In this document: positions 26,401-37,084 of the stretch, in pieces
How positions within the stretch are numbered: position 1 is the first letter of the stretch
Layout: every line of letters begins with the position of its first letter
Origin: Wuchereria bancrofti
Taxonomy: Eukaryota > Nematoda > Chromadorea > Rhabditida > Onchocercidae
NCBI GenBank assembly: GCA_005281725.1
Contig: SSBO01000001.1
Span: forward strand, 10,851,776-10,915,775
Reading direction: 5' to 3'
Length of the DNA stretch: 64,000 nucleotides
Notes under the pieces: model-generated
Database searches by the model: none
Seen by the model: only the letters and a program-made list of their open reading frames with translations
Told to the model about the DNA's origin: nothing
Translations under genes and position numbers: made by a program

Positions 26401-27300
26401 ACAAAGGTAACGGGAAATGCTTCGATATATAATTTATGTATATAAATAATGATATATAATTTAAATAAGTGAATGGCCCAATTTAAAAAAATAAGTAAAG
26501 TAAACAAAGAAAATCATGCAAAAAACAAATCAAAAATACATGTAAAAATAAAAAAGAAATAAGGTAAACAAGAGAAAAGTTGATATAAATACATATAAAT
26601 TAATTACAAATGATATAAAAAAAAGTTTAATACAATTAGTAAAACAACAAAACGACATGCACCAGCAACCAATAAAAAACATGCATTTAACAGGATATAA
26701 AAATATTGCTCAATACAAAAATAATATAAAATATTGCTCAATAAAAAAGTAAGTGAACGAAAAAAAAAAAAAGACCATACGAAAAGTAAATCAAAAATAC
26801 ATGCAAAGAAACAAAAGTAACGAAAAATATTTTAAACAAATTACATATCATATTCTTACATATCAAAGAAAATAAAGATAAAAATAAAAAAAATAGGCAA
26901 TAGAAAATATTAACCAATAATAACAACAGGTTGGAGTTGACAGAAAAAGCATGCAATACGTTATAACTAACCAAAAACGGAAAATGGTTTCAACCGTAAG
27001 TAATACAAAATATTATCCAATATCAAAACTAAGCGAAATAAACAAAAAGGCATGCAATTAGTAAAAGTACAAAAGGAAAAAATGGAATTAACAGAAAAAG
27101 CATGCATTAAAGGATAAAAGCATAAGTTGCAGTTGGTGAGGCAAGCAAAATTGACAAAAAGCTTACAGTAATTAAAAGTATCAGAAATGGTTTAAAAAAC
27201 AACTTCGAAAAGGAAAAATTAATTTAAGGAAAAATTTGTATTAAAAGATTTTTAGTGTAAGTTAAAAAAAAGCATGCAATTTCAAAAATCAAAAATAAAA

Positions 27301-27549
27301 AAATGAAACAAATAAAGATTCGAGATATCAAAAGGAAGCAAAAAATTCGAGGATCAAATTAAGAAAATTCGCTAAATTTGGTGATTCGCGTTAATCAAAT
27401 TAATTTTAAAAATGAATAAAAGATTAATTTAGTGCAGTTTAAAAGCGAAAAATCAAAAATTTTGATTTAAAGATTATTTAAAGGTGATGCGAAAATTTGG
27501 AAAAAAAATGCAAAATTTCAAAAGGGTAGCTTAAAAAAATTAGAGGAAA
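27301..27549. other. AT-rich noncoding spacer
   Basis: A-rich sequence lacking the GCATGC words. No gene or repeat unit is recognised. Confidence 0.5.
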
Positions 27550-28100
27550 AAATTATTTAAAAAATGACTAAATAAAGAAAATCATGCGAAAAATAAATCA
27601 AAAATGCATGTAAAAACATTAAAAAAAATAAAGGCAGACAAACAAGGAAAAATTGATATAAATGCATATAAATTAATAAAAATAATATATAAAAAATATA
27701 AAAAATACAGAAAGTACATAAAACAAAATATTAGAAAATATAAAAAATATTTAAAAAATCCGTAAGAAAACTAAAAACATAAAGAAAAATATTAAAAAGT
27801 AATAAAAAATATAGAAAAATTTATGAAAAAACATAAAAAGATATCTAAAAAATATAAAAAATAAAAAATTAAACAAGTGTATAAAAGAAGTGTTTAAAGA
27901 GAGTATTAAAAATTATAAAAAATGCATAAAAAATAAGAAATATATCAAAAAATATTTCAAAAAGTATAGAAAAATATTAAAAAGTATTAAAAATAGAAAA
28001 AATATATAAAAAATAAACGAACTAAAAATTATATTGAAAAAACATAAAAAAGCATTAAAAAGATATAAAAAATTACATTAAAAAACTTAAAAAAACAACA
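27550..28100. repeat. A-rich low-complexity tract (AAAAATATAAAAA-type)
   Basis: Degenerate repeats of AAAAATATAAAAA and related words; the plus strand is almost pure A with interspersed T and few C or G. It forms the right shoulder of the GCATGC array. Confidence 0.85.
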
Positions 28101-29355
28101 GTCAATAAAAACATGCATTTAATAAAAATATTGCTGAATACAAAAATGATGTAAAATATTGTTCAATACAAAAACTAAATGAACTAAACAAAATAATCAT
28201 GTAAAAAGTTTGTCAAAAATATAAAAAAAAATAAAATTTGGAAAAAATGCAAAAATTGGGAGGGGCGGCAAAAAATTAGAGATATCCAAAAGTTTGAAAC
28301 AATTTCTAAATGCTTTAAAAACTCCAAAAAAATCAGAAAAACATCAAAATTTAAAGTGGTCCAAAAACTTTGATGAATTCAATCAAATACTAAAAAAAGA
28401 ATTCCAGAAATTACCAAAATTTCCTTCAATACTCTGCTAATTCAAAAGAAATCATTGAAAAATTAAGAAAAACCAGAAGTCATAGTTCTATACAAACAAA
28501 ATCGAAAGTAGATGTAAACTTTACACCTACCTTCGATTTTTCTCCTTACAGTTATACTTAAAAAAACAGGTACCAATTCTTCATTGCACTTAAAAAATAA
28601 AACTAGAAAATATGACATCATCAAATTGATCAGTGGCGACAGGGAAAGCTTAAATGCTTGTAGAAACCTCCAAAAATTGCTCAGTGCTATTAAATCATGC
28701 TTAAATATAAAAATTAACCAAAAAAGAAACTATCCTAAGAAGCGGACATGGCATAAACAAGTACAAATAAAAGATTTCAAGAACTTATTATAAGTTAAAA
28801 AATTGGTACCCGGTATATACATGAATACAAGCACCAAATTAAAAAATTTGACACGGTTAAGCAACAATTTAAAAAACATGAAAGTCTTAATAAAAAATTC
28901 AAAATCAACGAAAAAGTAAGTAAACAACTGTTATGAGTGATTTAAAAAACAAAAACAAAAAAAAAAGAGTATTCAAAACAAAAAAGTAAAGGCATTAGAA
29001 ATAAATAAAAAACATTAGAAACATTAAATTATTAAAAATAATTCTTGAACGAAAAAAAAACTGCAACAGTAAACATTTAATAAAAGTTAGCTGCCCAAAA
29101 TGGGCTGGTAACAAAAACAAAAGAAAAAACTAGAGAAAACAACTGAATTCGATGTAATATGATACCAAACAAGTTTGGTTCGAAATTCTTAATTGCAAAA
29201 AAAAGTTTTCCTTTCACAATCTTTTCAATTTCAAGCATGTCACTACAAAAAATAAATGAAATGTTCAAATGTAAAATAGCTATAAAATTCCTAAATTGCT
29301 TTATTTCCTTTTCTCATACACTTTTGAATTCAGTTGTTCTCACATTTAAATTATA
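28101..29355. other. Intergenic, no supported gene
   Basis: A 69-codon plus-strand frame at 28584-28793 (starting MHLKNKTRKYD, Lys/Asn-rich) has no splice context or family resemblance, and overlapping minus-strand frames are no better. I see GT/AG-like words but no coherent exon chain. Confidence 0.45.
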
Positions 29356-29580
29356 TCAAATAAAAAATTTTTTTTATTTTTTATTTTTCATTTTTATTTT
29401 TTTTTTTGTTATTTTTTCTTTTTTGATTTTTTTTTTTGATCATTTTTTTATTTTTTTTTTTTTTTGATTCTTTTTTTTTTATTTTAATTTTTTTTTTGTT
29501 TTTTTATTTTTATGTTTTTTTTTCTTTTTTGATTTTTCTATTTTTTTATTTTTTTATTTTTTAGTTTTTTTCTTTATTTT
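29356..29580. repeat. Poly-T low-complexity tract
   Basis: About 220 bases consisting almost wholly of T with isolated A, G and C. It lies just downstream (minus sense) of the zinc-finger gene and is mirrored by the A-rich tract at 27.6-28.1 kb. Confidence 0.9.
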
Positions 29581-29678
29581 TTGAATATACTAACCCTCTT
29601 GGACGCAGTTCATTGAAAGAGGATGGAGGACTGGAACAGGCAGCGACGGGTTGGCCGCGTGAGGAAGGCCCGATAATA

Positions 29679-31152
29679 TCATTGGCCTGAAAGAAAAATT
29701 TACTGATTAGAAAGACTACGAGATCCATTTTATGATTTTTTCCACAATCATTTGAATTTTTTTTCATTTTTAAATTTCACTTCCTATATATGAATTTCTT
29801 ACCTGGAACGAAGAGGTGATGCGCATCCTCTTCTCTCCCCACAAGATCCAATCTGCGGCGCTTTACCCGTCTTTCACTCATTACGGCCGCACATGCCCTC
29901 GGGCACCAATCGAGGGCATGAAGTTCCACGGCAGCTTTCCGCTGTGCGGCCGTAAATCCGGGCGGCAGCAGGAGGTTATGGCCACACCGGGCGCAAAAAC
30001 CTGGAATATGTGTAATATTAGTGAGTTAAGTTTGCTACTTCTAAACAAATCGAATAGCAACATTTTTAAAAACTAACTGAAAATTTCGTTTTTAAATATA
30101 CTCACCGTCCTGCTTGTGCATCCTCGAAGCGTGGATGCGCCACCCTTTTAATGTCTCGAACTGCCTATTGCAGATACCACACACTGAAAATAAAATAGAA
30201 GTGATAAAAAAGTGTTGATGCACAAATTGTTTATTAAAGCACCAATATAGAAATTTTGTGGTCGCTTTGATTTATTATAAAGAATAAAATTTTATGACTT
30301 AACTCATAAATATGATGTGATCAGTAAGAGATCAATGTAATTAAAATTATAAATTACCGATGCTAATGATTCCTTCCTCCTGAAGCACCGTGTATGGCAC
30401 TGCCTGCGGCACTTGCAACTCCCTTCGGAGCTGCACCGGTAGGTCCCCTAAATCAGCGGGACGGAATTGTTCCGGTGTTGCCGCAGCCAATACCTGCTGA
30501 GTGGTGAGGATTGGGATTTCGATCGTCCTTGTTCTCCTGAAACAAACTTACATTTAATGTAAACTATTTAACAGGTATTGTTTAATTATTGCTTTGCTAT
30601 AGAATTGTTGAAGAAATTAAAACTTACAGGACGAGTTCACGAACTGACTCAACCCGTTCCTCAATACCACTCATCTCCATTGATGCCACGGATATCTCAG
30701 GGCCTTCGTTTTCATTGTCTTCTTCTGGCAGAGGGGCCCACTCTGCTTCATATGGCCAATTCTCGGCCTCATCATCATTTTCCGGCAGAGGGGCCGACTC
30801 TGCCTCATCTTCATCGAATGTCGGCTCCTGAGATACCGCATCCTCTTCCATTTCTCCTTGAACATATCGCCTTTCTAATTCGTCTAACTTCGTCTGAACT
30901 ACGCCCAAGAAGGTTATGAGCGAACGCTCATGCTGAAAAGCTACCTTTTGCAGTCATGTTTTAAATTTGTGGCAGAAAGTTCTGCAAACCTTTCTTCAAA
31001 CTATCATCAATTTAGAGCAAAAAAAAAGTGTGAAAGAAAAAGAAAAATAAAGCAAAAATTACTTGAATTGTTTCGTTTACAAATCTCTGTAATGCATTAT
31101 ACATTACAGGTTCCCTTTTCAAATAGTCGAAAACGGCTTGGAGGCCTTCCAT
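29679..31152 (-). CDS. C2H2 zinc-finger protein, six coding exons
   Basis: Exons (minus): 31152-31063, 30932-30628, 30536-30358, 30183-30106, 30000-29803, 29686-29679. Frames close across all junctions to give 285 residues. The ATG lies 13 bases inside a TTTTCAG acceptor, which fits trans-splicing. Order: N-terminal helical segment (MEGLQAVFDYLKREPVM), a long acidic Glu/Asp/Pro-rich region (about 55-125), then a C2H2 finger with spacing C-x2-C-x12-H-x4-H (CGICNRQF...HASRMH). A second Cys/His cluster follows (CARCGH, LHALDWCPRAC) and a basic patch (SERRVKRRRLDL) that could be a nuclear signal. The acidic region plus finger suggest a nuclear regulator (inferred). The last exon supplies only two codons and a stop. 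An alternative acceptor eight codons' worth upstream gives a longer tail ending near 29590. The gene is clearly GC-richer than its surroundings. Family not recognised. Confidence 0.75.
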
Positions 31153-31165
31153 GGGAACTCTTACT

Positions 31166-31949
31166 CTGAAAATTAACAAAATTATTAAATATTCATTCAA
31201 TACAAAAAAATACAAAAGTTTTTGCACACTTCAATTTATTTAAAATATAATAATACTCATACAAAGTATTAATATCATTTACTAATCTAATCCTGTTACA
31301 AGAAAGAAATGGCGAAAGTAAACATTCATGGAAGTATTTTCCTAATGTTCTCTTGCGCACGGGAAGATTGCAAGCATTTTACTTTATGCGTATAGAGACT
31401 GTCCAATCCCTTTTGTTTTTTTACAGAGAATATGGTATCATTTGCTCTCTCTTTCTAATCTCTGACATATCTCAATTTGACATCCTTATATTATGTATAT
31501 TATCATCCTTGTGTACAAAAAAAAAAAAAAAAAGTCGACAAGATTGAGAAAAAAATCGTTTGTTTTTTCTCATTCTTGTCTTTTAAATGATACAAATTTC
31601 TATTGAATTTCTTGAACTTTATAAATATATGAATGATTAATGAATGAACGATTTTTTTTACCAAATAACTTAACTTGCAATTTATCACTTGTAGTATGTA
31701 TCATTTTTGGATAATTCAATAAGTATTTCTTCAGTAACTTTTTCTATGCTCTAGTCTATACATTTCGCTAACTTTAGTTAATATGCTTATGCCATTATAA
31801 AGGTCTTTTTTTCTTCGTGAACTGATTATGAGTAAAATCTACGTAAATATCTGGAAAACAACCACTTTTTTTTTCAGAGTAATGTTCTTAAAAACAAAGT
31901 GCTAATAAAGTAACAAGATCATAAATGTTTTCATTAGTAAAAATTTTCA
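31166..31949. other. Intergenic, upstream of the zinc-finger gene
   Basis: No firm gene. A minus-strand frame of 43 codons (about 31336-31457, including LDSLYTHKVKCLQ, ending at TGA) follows an AG-type acceptor, but this is not beyond chance. The rest is AT-rich and would include the promoter/outron of the zinc-finger gene. Confidence 0.4.
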
Positions 31950-32510
31950 TTAGTGGTATGATTTAATCATTGTAACCTAAGCATTCATTTTTTTAATTTT
32001 TATGTCATCGATTATCACATCAAAATTTTTAGATGAATGATTTCATTTCATGTTCAAGTAATTTTTTTCCTTGTCATTCCATCAGTTTATCCGCATTTCA
32101 ATGCGGTATAATAATTTATTGTGATTACTATCAAAATTACATCGCTGAAAATGAAGACAATGTTTAATGAATGCTCTTCGTGAAAACTTACACAAAAATT
32201 TTCAATTTGCAAGAAAATGTCAAGTCCTTCAAAATTGCTGATAAAATAATCATTTTCAAGATTTTGAAAAACAAAGTTTTGATGTTTCGATCGAGAATTT
32301 TGAAAATGTAAAGTGATCTTCTTCCTTTAGCAAAATAATTTTAATAGTAATCACAGCGAATAAAAACATCGAAATTTTGATAAAGTGATAAAATGGTCAA
32401 CAACTGACATGATTTGTACACTTTCAATTTATTATAAATACAAATACGAGTTTTACTTCTTAAATTATGCATTGGAAGTGATGAAATCACTCAGATAATT
32501 TCCAGTCATC
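31950..32510. repeat. Second copy of the foldback element
   Basis: Imperfect palindrome centred near 32236. TTGTCATTCCATCAG (about 32071) pairs with the complement of GTGATAAAATGGTCAA (about 32385). TTTATTGTGATTACTATCAA pairs with TAATAGTAATCACAGCGAAT, and the outer ATGATTTAATCATTG pairs with GAAGTGATGAAATCAC. The right arm also matches the 18620-19115 element directly: GACATGATTTGTACACTTTC here against GACATGATTTGTGCACTGTC there. Both are therefore copies of one family. Confidence 0.65.
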
Positions 32511-32680
32511 GCAGCAGCTTCATACCAAAGTTTTTGGACATTACTTCTAGTAAATTTATTAAACCGATGAATTTTTATTTTGTGGCTTTATTGACACCTC
32601 GAAAAATCATATAGCTCAATTGATTTCATTGCGTAAATGATACAAAGTAATTTTAATGTCAAAGAAATCAGCTCACCCAC

Positions 32681-32870
32681 CTCCCACTTAGCTACAGTAC
32701 AGCATCCACGTCTGAATACAAAAAAAAAATCGAATTAATAACCAACATACATACCTCAGTCACAGTATGTTACTCACTTCAACATAAAAAATCGTAAGCA
32801 ATGGATTCCCTAATTTACACCTATCATTTAGCTTAATAAGAGATGCACGCCAGACGTACGTGACGTCCAT
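32681..32870 (-). CDS. Candidate first two exons of an unknown gene
   Basis: The minus strand reads ATG at 32870, MDVTYVWRASLIKLND, and a donor GTGTAA after 32821 in phase 2. A TATTCAG acceptor at 32711 resumes as (R)RGCCTVAKWE to a GTGGGT donor after 32681 in phase 0. Phases agree across the 109-bp intron, and the sequence is less AT-rich than its flanks. No further exon could be joined because the foldback element begins just beyond. The product is unknown and this could be a chance pairing. Confidence 0.3.
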
Positions 32871-34977
32871 ATCCTTTCTCTCCTTACATGATGTTTATAA
32901 ATATTACAAGACGAAAGTAGGGGAATGAACATACCTCTCGCTGCTTGACTTCTTAACGATTATAGAAAATTATTTTCATGATTTGCAGTACCGACCAATA
33001 TGAAGCTTACTTGAGAACCGCAATGGGTAACCTTAGCCAATGTCTTGATGTTTGTAGATTCTGTGTATTGACATGAACACCATTTTTATTGATTAAAAAC
33101 AAGCAAAATAATTAAACGAATAAAAAAAAAATGGAAAAAAATTTCCACTAACAATATCTGACTTTTTGAGCATTTGCTTTGAAGATTTGTTAATAAACAA
33201 AATAACTAAATTTTTCATCAAAAAAATTTCCATCAGCAATTTGCCAGTTGACATCCACTTGTCTATCACATAGGTCGATTAATTAGCTTTGGTTTTAAGT
33301 TTGTACAATAAATGAATCGCCTCCCAGTAAATTAGAAATTATGAAAAGCCAACAAAGAAAAGATTTTAATCCAGGAGTAACATTTTTTCACAACACCATC
33401 AAGTTTAGCAGGCTATTTTTAAGTTTCTACGTCTAATTAAATGATTGCTTCAATCTGTAAATGGTTGAATTGTTTCGCTCATCATATTTATCATCTGAAA
33501 TTTTCTACATTTTCCACAAAATATTATTTAACATCCATTATCTATGAACTTTTAAGCTTTAGAAACCTTAAAGTGATGGAAAAATAACTGACGAAAACTT
33601 ACAAGAACGACACAAATGAATGCTTTGCAATGATTCTAATCTGCAAATTTCAAGTAAAAAAGAGAGTGAAATACAACATTATGTTTTTAGACAATGCTCA
33701 CGTAGAAAATACTTCTCTTTTTTAGTTGTAACCAAATTCGTAATTTCGCTGCGTGCTGGAGAGTAAAATCCCTCTTACTGACATCATATTTTGCATAAAA
33801 ATACAATACTAAACTATACAACAAATAAACATCAAGAGAAATGCAATTAAGAATTTGAAATTTAAGAAGGAATTTTAAAATACGAAAACAAAAATAAATG
33901 AGTCAAAAAGTAAGCAATGTAAGTTAATTGAAAATACAATGCATTCCTTCTACAACTAAATAAAATGATGAACAAATCATGATAACAAGTCTAACACTTC
34001 AACACTCAAAGAATGAAGCAGTTGAAATAGATTCTTTGCTGAATAATAACTGAATGTTTCGTAAAATAAGTGTGAAACGAGAAAAGTTAGGCAATATTAT
34101 AACCATTTATCAACTGATTCAGATAGTGAAACTTTACTATTATATATTTCTCAAAACTTTATTTAGTCGAAATAATCGCTTGTTACAGGTGTCGATTATC
34201 TTCCAATCTGAGGTCGGTATTTTAATGGTTTATTGAAAAAGGATTTCAGGAAAAAAGTCCTGAGAATTTCTGTTTCAAAGGGATAAGGAAAACAAGAAGC
34301 AAAAAATCTAACCAACTATGAGAAAGTCCGCCAGAAAATTCCAAGAAAATGAATACGGTTGAATATCGACTACCATTTCATTCTAATTAAAACCAATCGA
34401 TTGACAACCAAAACTATATGATACAAAAGCTTTGTTTTAAACTGAAAAACAACAATATTACACCGTTAAAAAAGTATTAGATTGAATCAAAACGATTTTT
34501 TGTGATCAAAAATTACGAAAGCATTAAGACATATTACGTTCGAACTTTTATACCGATACTATTGTTATCTGTTTCTATGCTCGACTAAGTGGTGCACTGA
34601 TTATATTTCAATAACAGACTGAAAATCGGTTAGCATTGTCTCACCACAAAATAAAAGCACATTTTATGAAAGATGTAGTATTCACTAACAAAAAATTAAA
34701 ATATCTAGCAGAACTAACTTTTAATAGCGTCATATCCCTCTTTCTTTATTAGTAACAGAATAATATTGACTATTCAAACCTGAAACTGAATATTCAAATT
34801 TAAAAAAAAAGTGAATTCAGATATGAGAATACGAGAAACACGTTATCTATTCAAATCTGAAAAAAAAAGGTTAACTAATTTGGACTGCTTGAAACGAGCA
34901 TTTCGTTAATTTACATAAATAACAAAAAGATGCAAAGAAAGATCTGAGTAAAATACCTTTTTTAATTCAAATTTTAG
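32871..34977. other. Intergenic, no supported gene
   Basis: Moderate AT content, no homopolymer domination, but no exon chain found. A plus-strand 60-codon frame at 34054-34236 looks non-coding. Confidence 0.4.
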
Positions 34978-35061
34978 AATCCATGTAGTTGTGTAACTAC
35001 GGAAAGTATTACAGTCTTTTGTGACGGTAGAAAACAACAGGCACTTCAAATTCATTCCTGA
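34978..35061 (+). CDS. Candidate terminal exon with LRRNT-like cysteines
   Basis: Behind a clean TTCAAATTTTAG acceptor, 27 codons run in phase 0 to TGA: NPCSCVTTESITVFC then DGRKQQALQIHS. The C-x-C...V-x-C...L-x-x-I pattern resembles the N-terminal cap of extracellular leucine-rich-repeat proteins, but here it is followed by a stop instead of repeats. It may be a short secreted protein's last exon, a decayed LRR gene, or chance. No partner exon was found. Confidence 0.25.
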   Translation, partial: NPCSCVTTESITVFCDGRKQQALQIHS

Positions 35062-35281
35062 GGAGTAACCTGTAGGAAATAAGAATTTTATAAATAAATA
35101 TATTCTGGTGAATTTGTCGTCTAGGATTATATGTGTCACATATCGAATAGCATCGATGAGATAGAAAATGATCAGAACAAAAGATAAATCGTATAATGAT
35201 ACGATTGATTTGATTAAATAATTGCTAGTGACAGAATCACAACAAAAAATTCTCTATCTCTTTTCTCTTTTCGAATTATGC

Positions 35282-35744
35282 TACAGTAATACTACTCCAT
35301 TTCACTTCCGGAAAGTGAACAGATAGGGTGCAGTTATTCTTCCATTTCATTAAAACTGCACGTAACATCACATTGAGGCACGAGGAGTACTCTGAGTACG
35401 TGACAATTAATGCTATTCGTGCATATCTTAATATTACCACTACCTTACAATTCGGGCAATCATTTATTTACACTCATAATATGTAAAGCTGTGTTGCAGT
35501 CATTTTGCTTTCAACAAGCAAACGGGTAGGGCTCTATCTCATCAGAATTGCACGTATGATCGCATTGAGGCATTCCTGATAGTCTTAAAGAGTACTCCAA
35601 GATTAGTTCTCTTCCCTACTAAAAATCGGGTAATCATTTTCCCTCATAATATGTCAAGTACCGCCCTTCGTTTAATTCCATATCTTTTGGCTATGTTGTA
35701 GTAACTATTCATTTCACTTTCAGTAGGCAGATAGGTAGGACTGG
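35282..35744. repeat. Degenerate ~210-bp tandem repeats
   Basis: Three diverged units share landmarks in order: GCTACAGTAATAC / TTGCAGTCATTT / TGTAGTAACTATT, then a CATTTCACTTYC-like word, an ACAGATAGGGTGCAG / AACGGGTAGGGCTC / CAGATAGGTAGGAC word and (first two units) CTGCACGTAACATCACATTG / TTGCACGTATGATCGCATTG. Unit starts are about 35282, 35496 and 35696. Noncoding. Confidence 0.6.
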
Positions 35745-36430
35745 TTGAAAAATGGTGAATCCAGAATCTGTTGTCACTTGTGGATCTCATGAAAATGAGG
35801 TGTAAATAAAATTTCAGTTAAGTTCAAAAGTGAATTTGCTGATGAACTTTTGTGATCTTATTAGCACTTATTATCAGACATAAATTTATTTGGTTGTTTA
35901 AATTACAAGAAATGATGCTAACTGCAAGGTTTTCATGGCGATCCATGTTTAATTTAATAAGTAAAGTTAATATCTCAGTCAAAATTAAATTGGAAACAGT
36001 AACTATTGACAATCATTTTTAAATTTTGTCATTTTAATTGTGGTACAAAAAAAAAAACAACAAGGTGAAGTTCTTGAAGTTTTTTTCTGTTTCAGTTATC
36101 AAAACTTCACTGTTAGGATGTGAACAGATCATGTCTGATGAAAATGTGATATAAATAAAAATATCAATTAAGTTCAAAACAGATTTATTTTGTTTATGTT
36201 TTTTAATTTTTTAACCTTCACAGCAATTAAATATAGTCAAATTTAAATTTATTTTATTGTTTAAATTACAAAAAATAATGCTGAAAGATTTTCACAACGA
36301 TTCGTGTTTAAATTAACAGGCAAAATTAATTTCAATGTCAAAATTAAATTAAAAACATTAACTATTAACACTATTCTAAAATCCATAATTTTAATTATAT
36401 TCCAAAGTAAAGATCTTAATTGAAAGGGTT
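35745..36430. repeat. Second locus of the 17.4-18.2 kb repeat family
   Basis: Two units about 350 bases apart carry the landmarks TGTAAATAAAATTTCAGTTA / TATAAATAAAAATATCAATT, GTTTAAATTACAAGAAATGA / GTTTAAATTACAAAAAATAA and AAAATTAAATTGGAAACAGT / AAAATTAAATTAAAAACATT. Their order and strand match the family at 17.4-18.2 kb. No coding frame is conserved. Confidence 0.65.
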
Positions 36431-37084
36431 GAAGTTTTAATAATATTTCCGTTATTTTATTCGGTAATATTTGAAGGTTGTCATGAAATGCTCAGTTTCT
36501 TTATTAGATCGAAAAAGACAGATATAATATTATGATATATCCGATATATTTGATATTAGTGGAGAATCAAGAATAACAGAATTCAGTAAATATGAGCTAA
36601 GTATCATTTATTTATTACAAATTAGGAATATTTGTAGCAGTGTCAGAAAAATTTTGGTAATGATCAGAAGAAAATCGTTGAACTACAAAAGTACTCTTTA
36701 ATCCTACTAAGAAAAATAAATGACTTCTTATCAATATGCCTGTACAATGACCAGTTCTAACAAATTTTTCCATTTATATGCAACGCTTCCGTCATGACTG
36801 TAAGTAAGACTCTTCTATCCGGTTAATACCGGAACAGGAATGATAAAGCTGCTAAAATACGTGTTCCAGCTACATAATTTAACTAATAGCAATCTACTGA
36901 AACGATTCAGGACAATATGAGATTGCTCCGTTACTTCTTGTAGGATAGATGTGTAAAACCCGTAGTGGTAATAAACACAGTTACTAACTTACAAATACTT
37001 CAAAGTTCAATCAATAACAGAAGAATTAATTTTATCTATTGGTATAAATTCTCTTAACTTTAAAGAAAAAATTCATTTAATTAG
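36431..37084. other. Upstream region of the unknown 5-exon gene
   Basis: No exon found with a phase fitting the acceptor at 37084. An ATGACT followed by GTAAGT at about 36794 looks like a start exon but its phase does not fit. Promoter or 5' exons are expected here. Confidence 0.4.

Larger units (their letters stand above)
20844..27300. repeat. 6.4-kb GCATGC-rich array
   Basis: Strongly A-rich on the plus strand and punctuated every 50-150 bases by GCATGC-centred words (AAAAGCATGCAG, AATGCATGCA, GACATGCATC): several dozen in total. Recurrent spacer phrases include ATTAGCCAATAATAACAATA, AAGTTGTAAGTAACCAAAAA and AAATCAAGAAATAATGAAAA, so the array has a higher-order structure rather than a simple period. 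Long minus-strand open frames here (for example 22741-23154) are hydrophobic, T-rich by-products of strand asymmetry and are not called as genes. No counterpart exists elsewhere in the window. The two mini-exon-like blocks at 20816 and 21942 each directly precede GCATGC-type sequence. Confidence 0.85.

Noticed and set aside
20844..27300. GCATGC array as a CRISPR-like array
   Set aside because: Repeats are only 6-12 bases, irregularly spaced, in a eukaryotic setting, with no cas genes.
28584..28793. 69-codon plus-strand frame starting MHLKNKTRKYD
   Set aside because: Lys/Asn-rich as expected for chance in A-rich DNA; no splice context or recognisable motif.
29159..29467. 102-codon plus-strand frame
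   Set aside because: Its second half is poly-Phe/Ile from the poly-T tract, and there is no conserved motif or donor.
30578..30919. Plus-strand frames of 80-113 codons over the zinc-finger gene
   Set aside because: Antisense shadows of a GC-rich coding exon; the minus-strand reading splices cleanly and has zinc-finger spacing.
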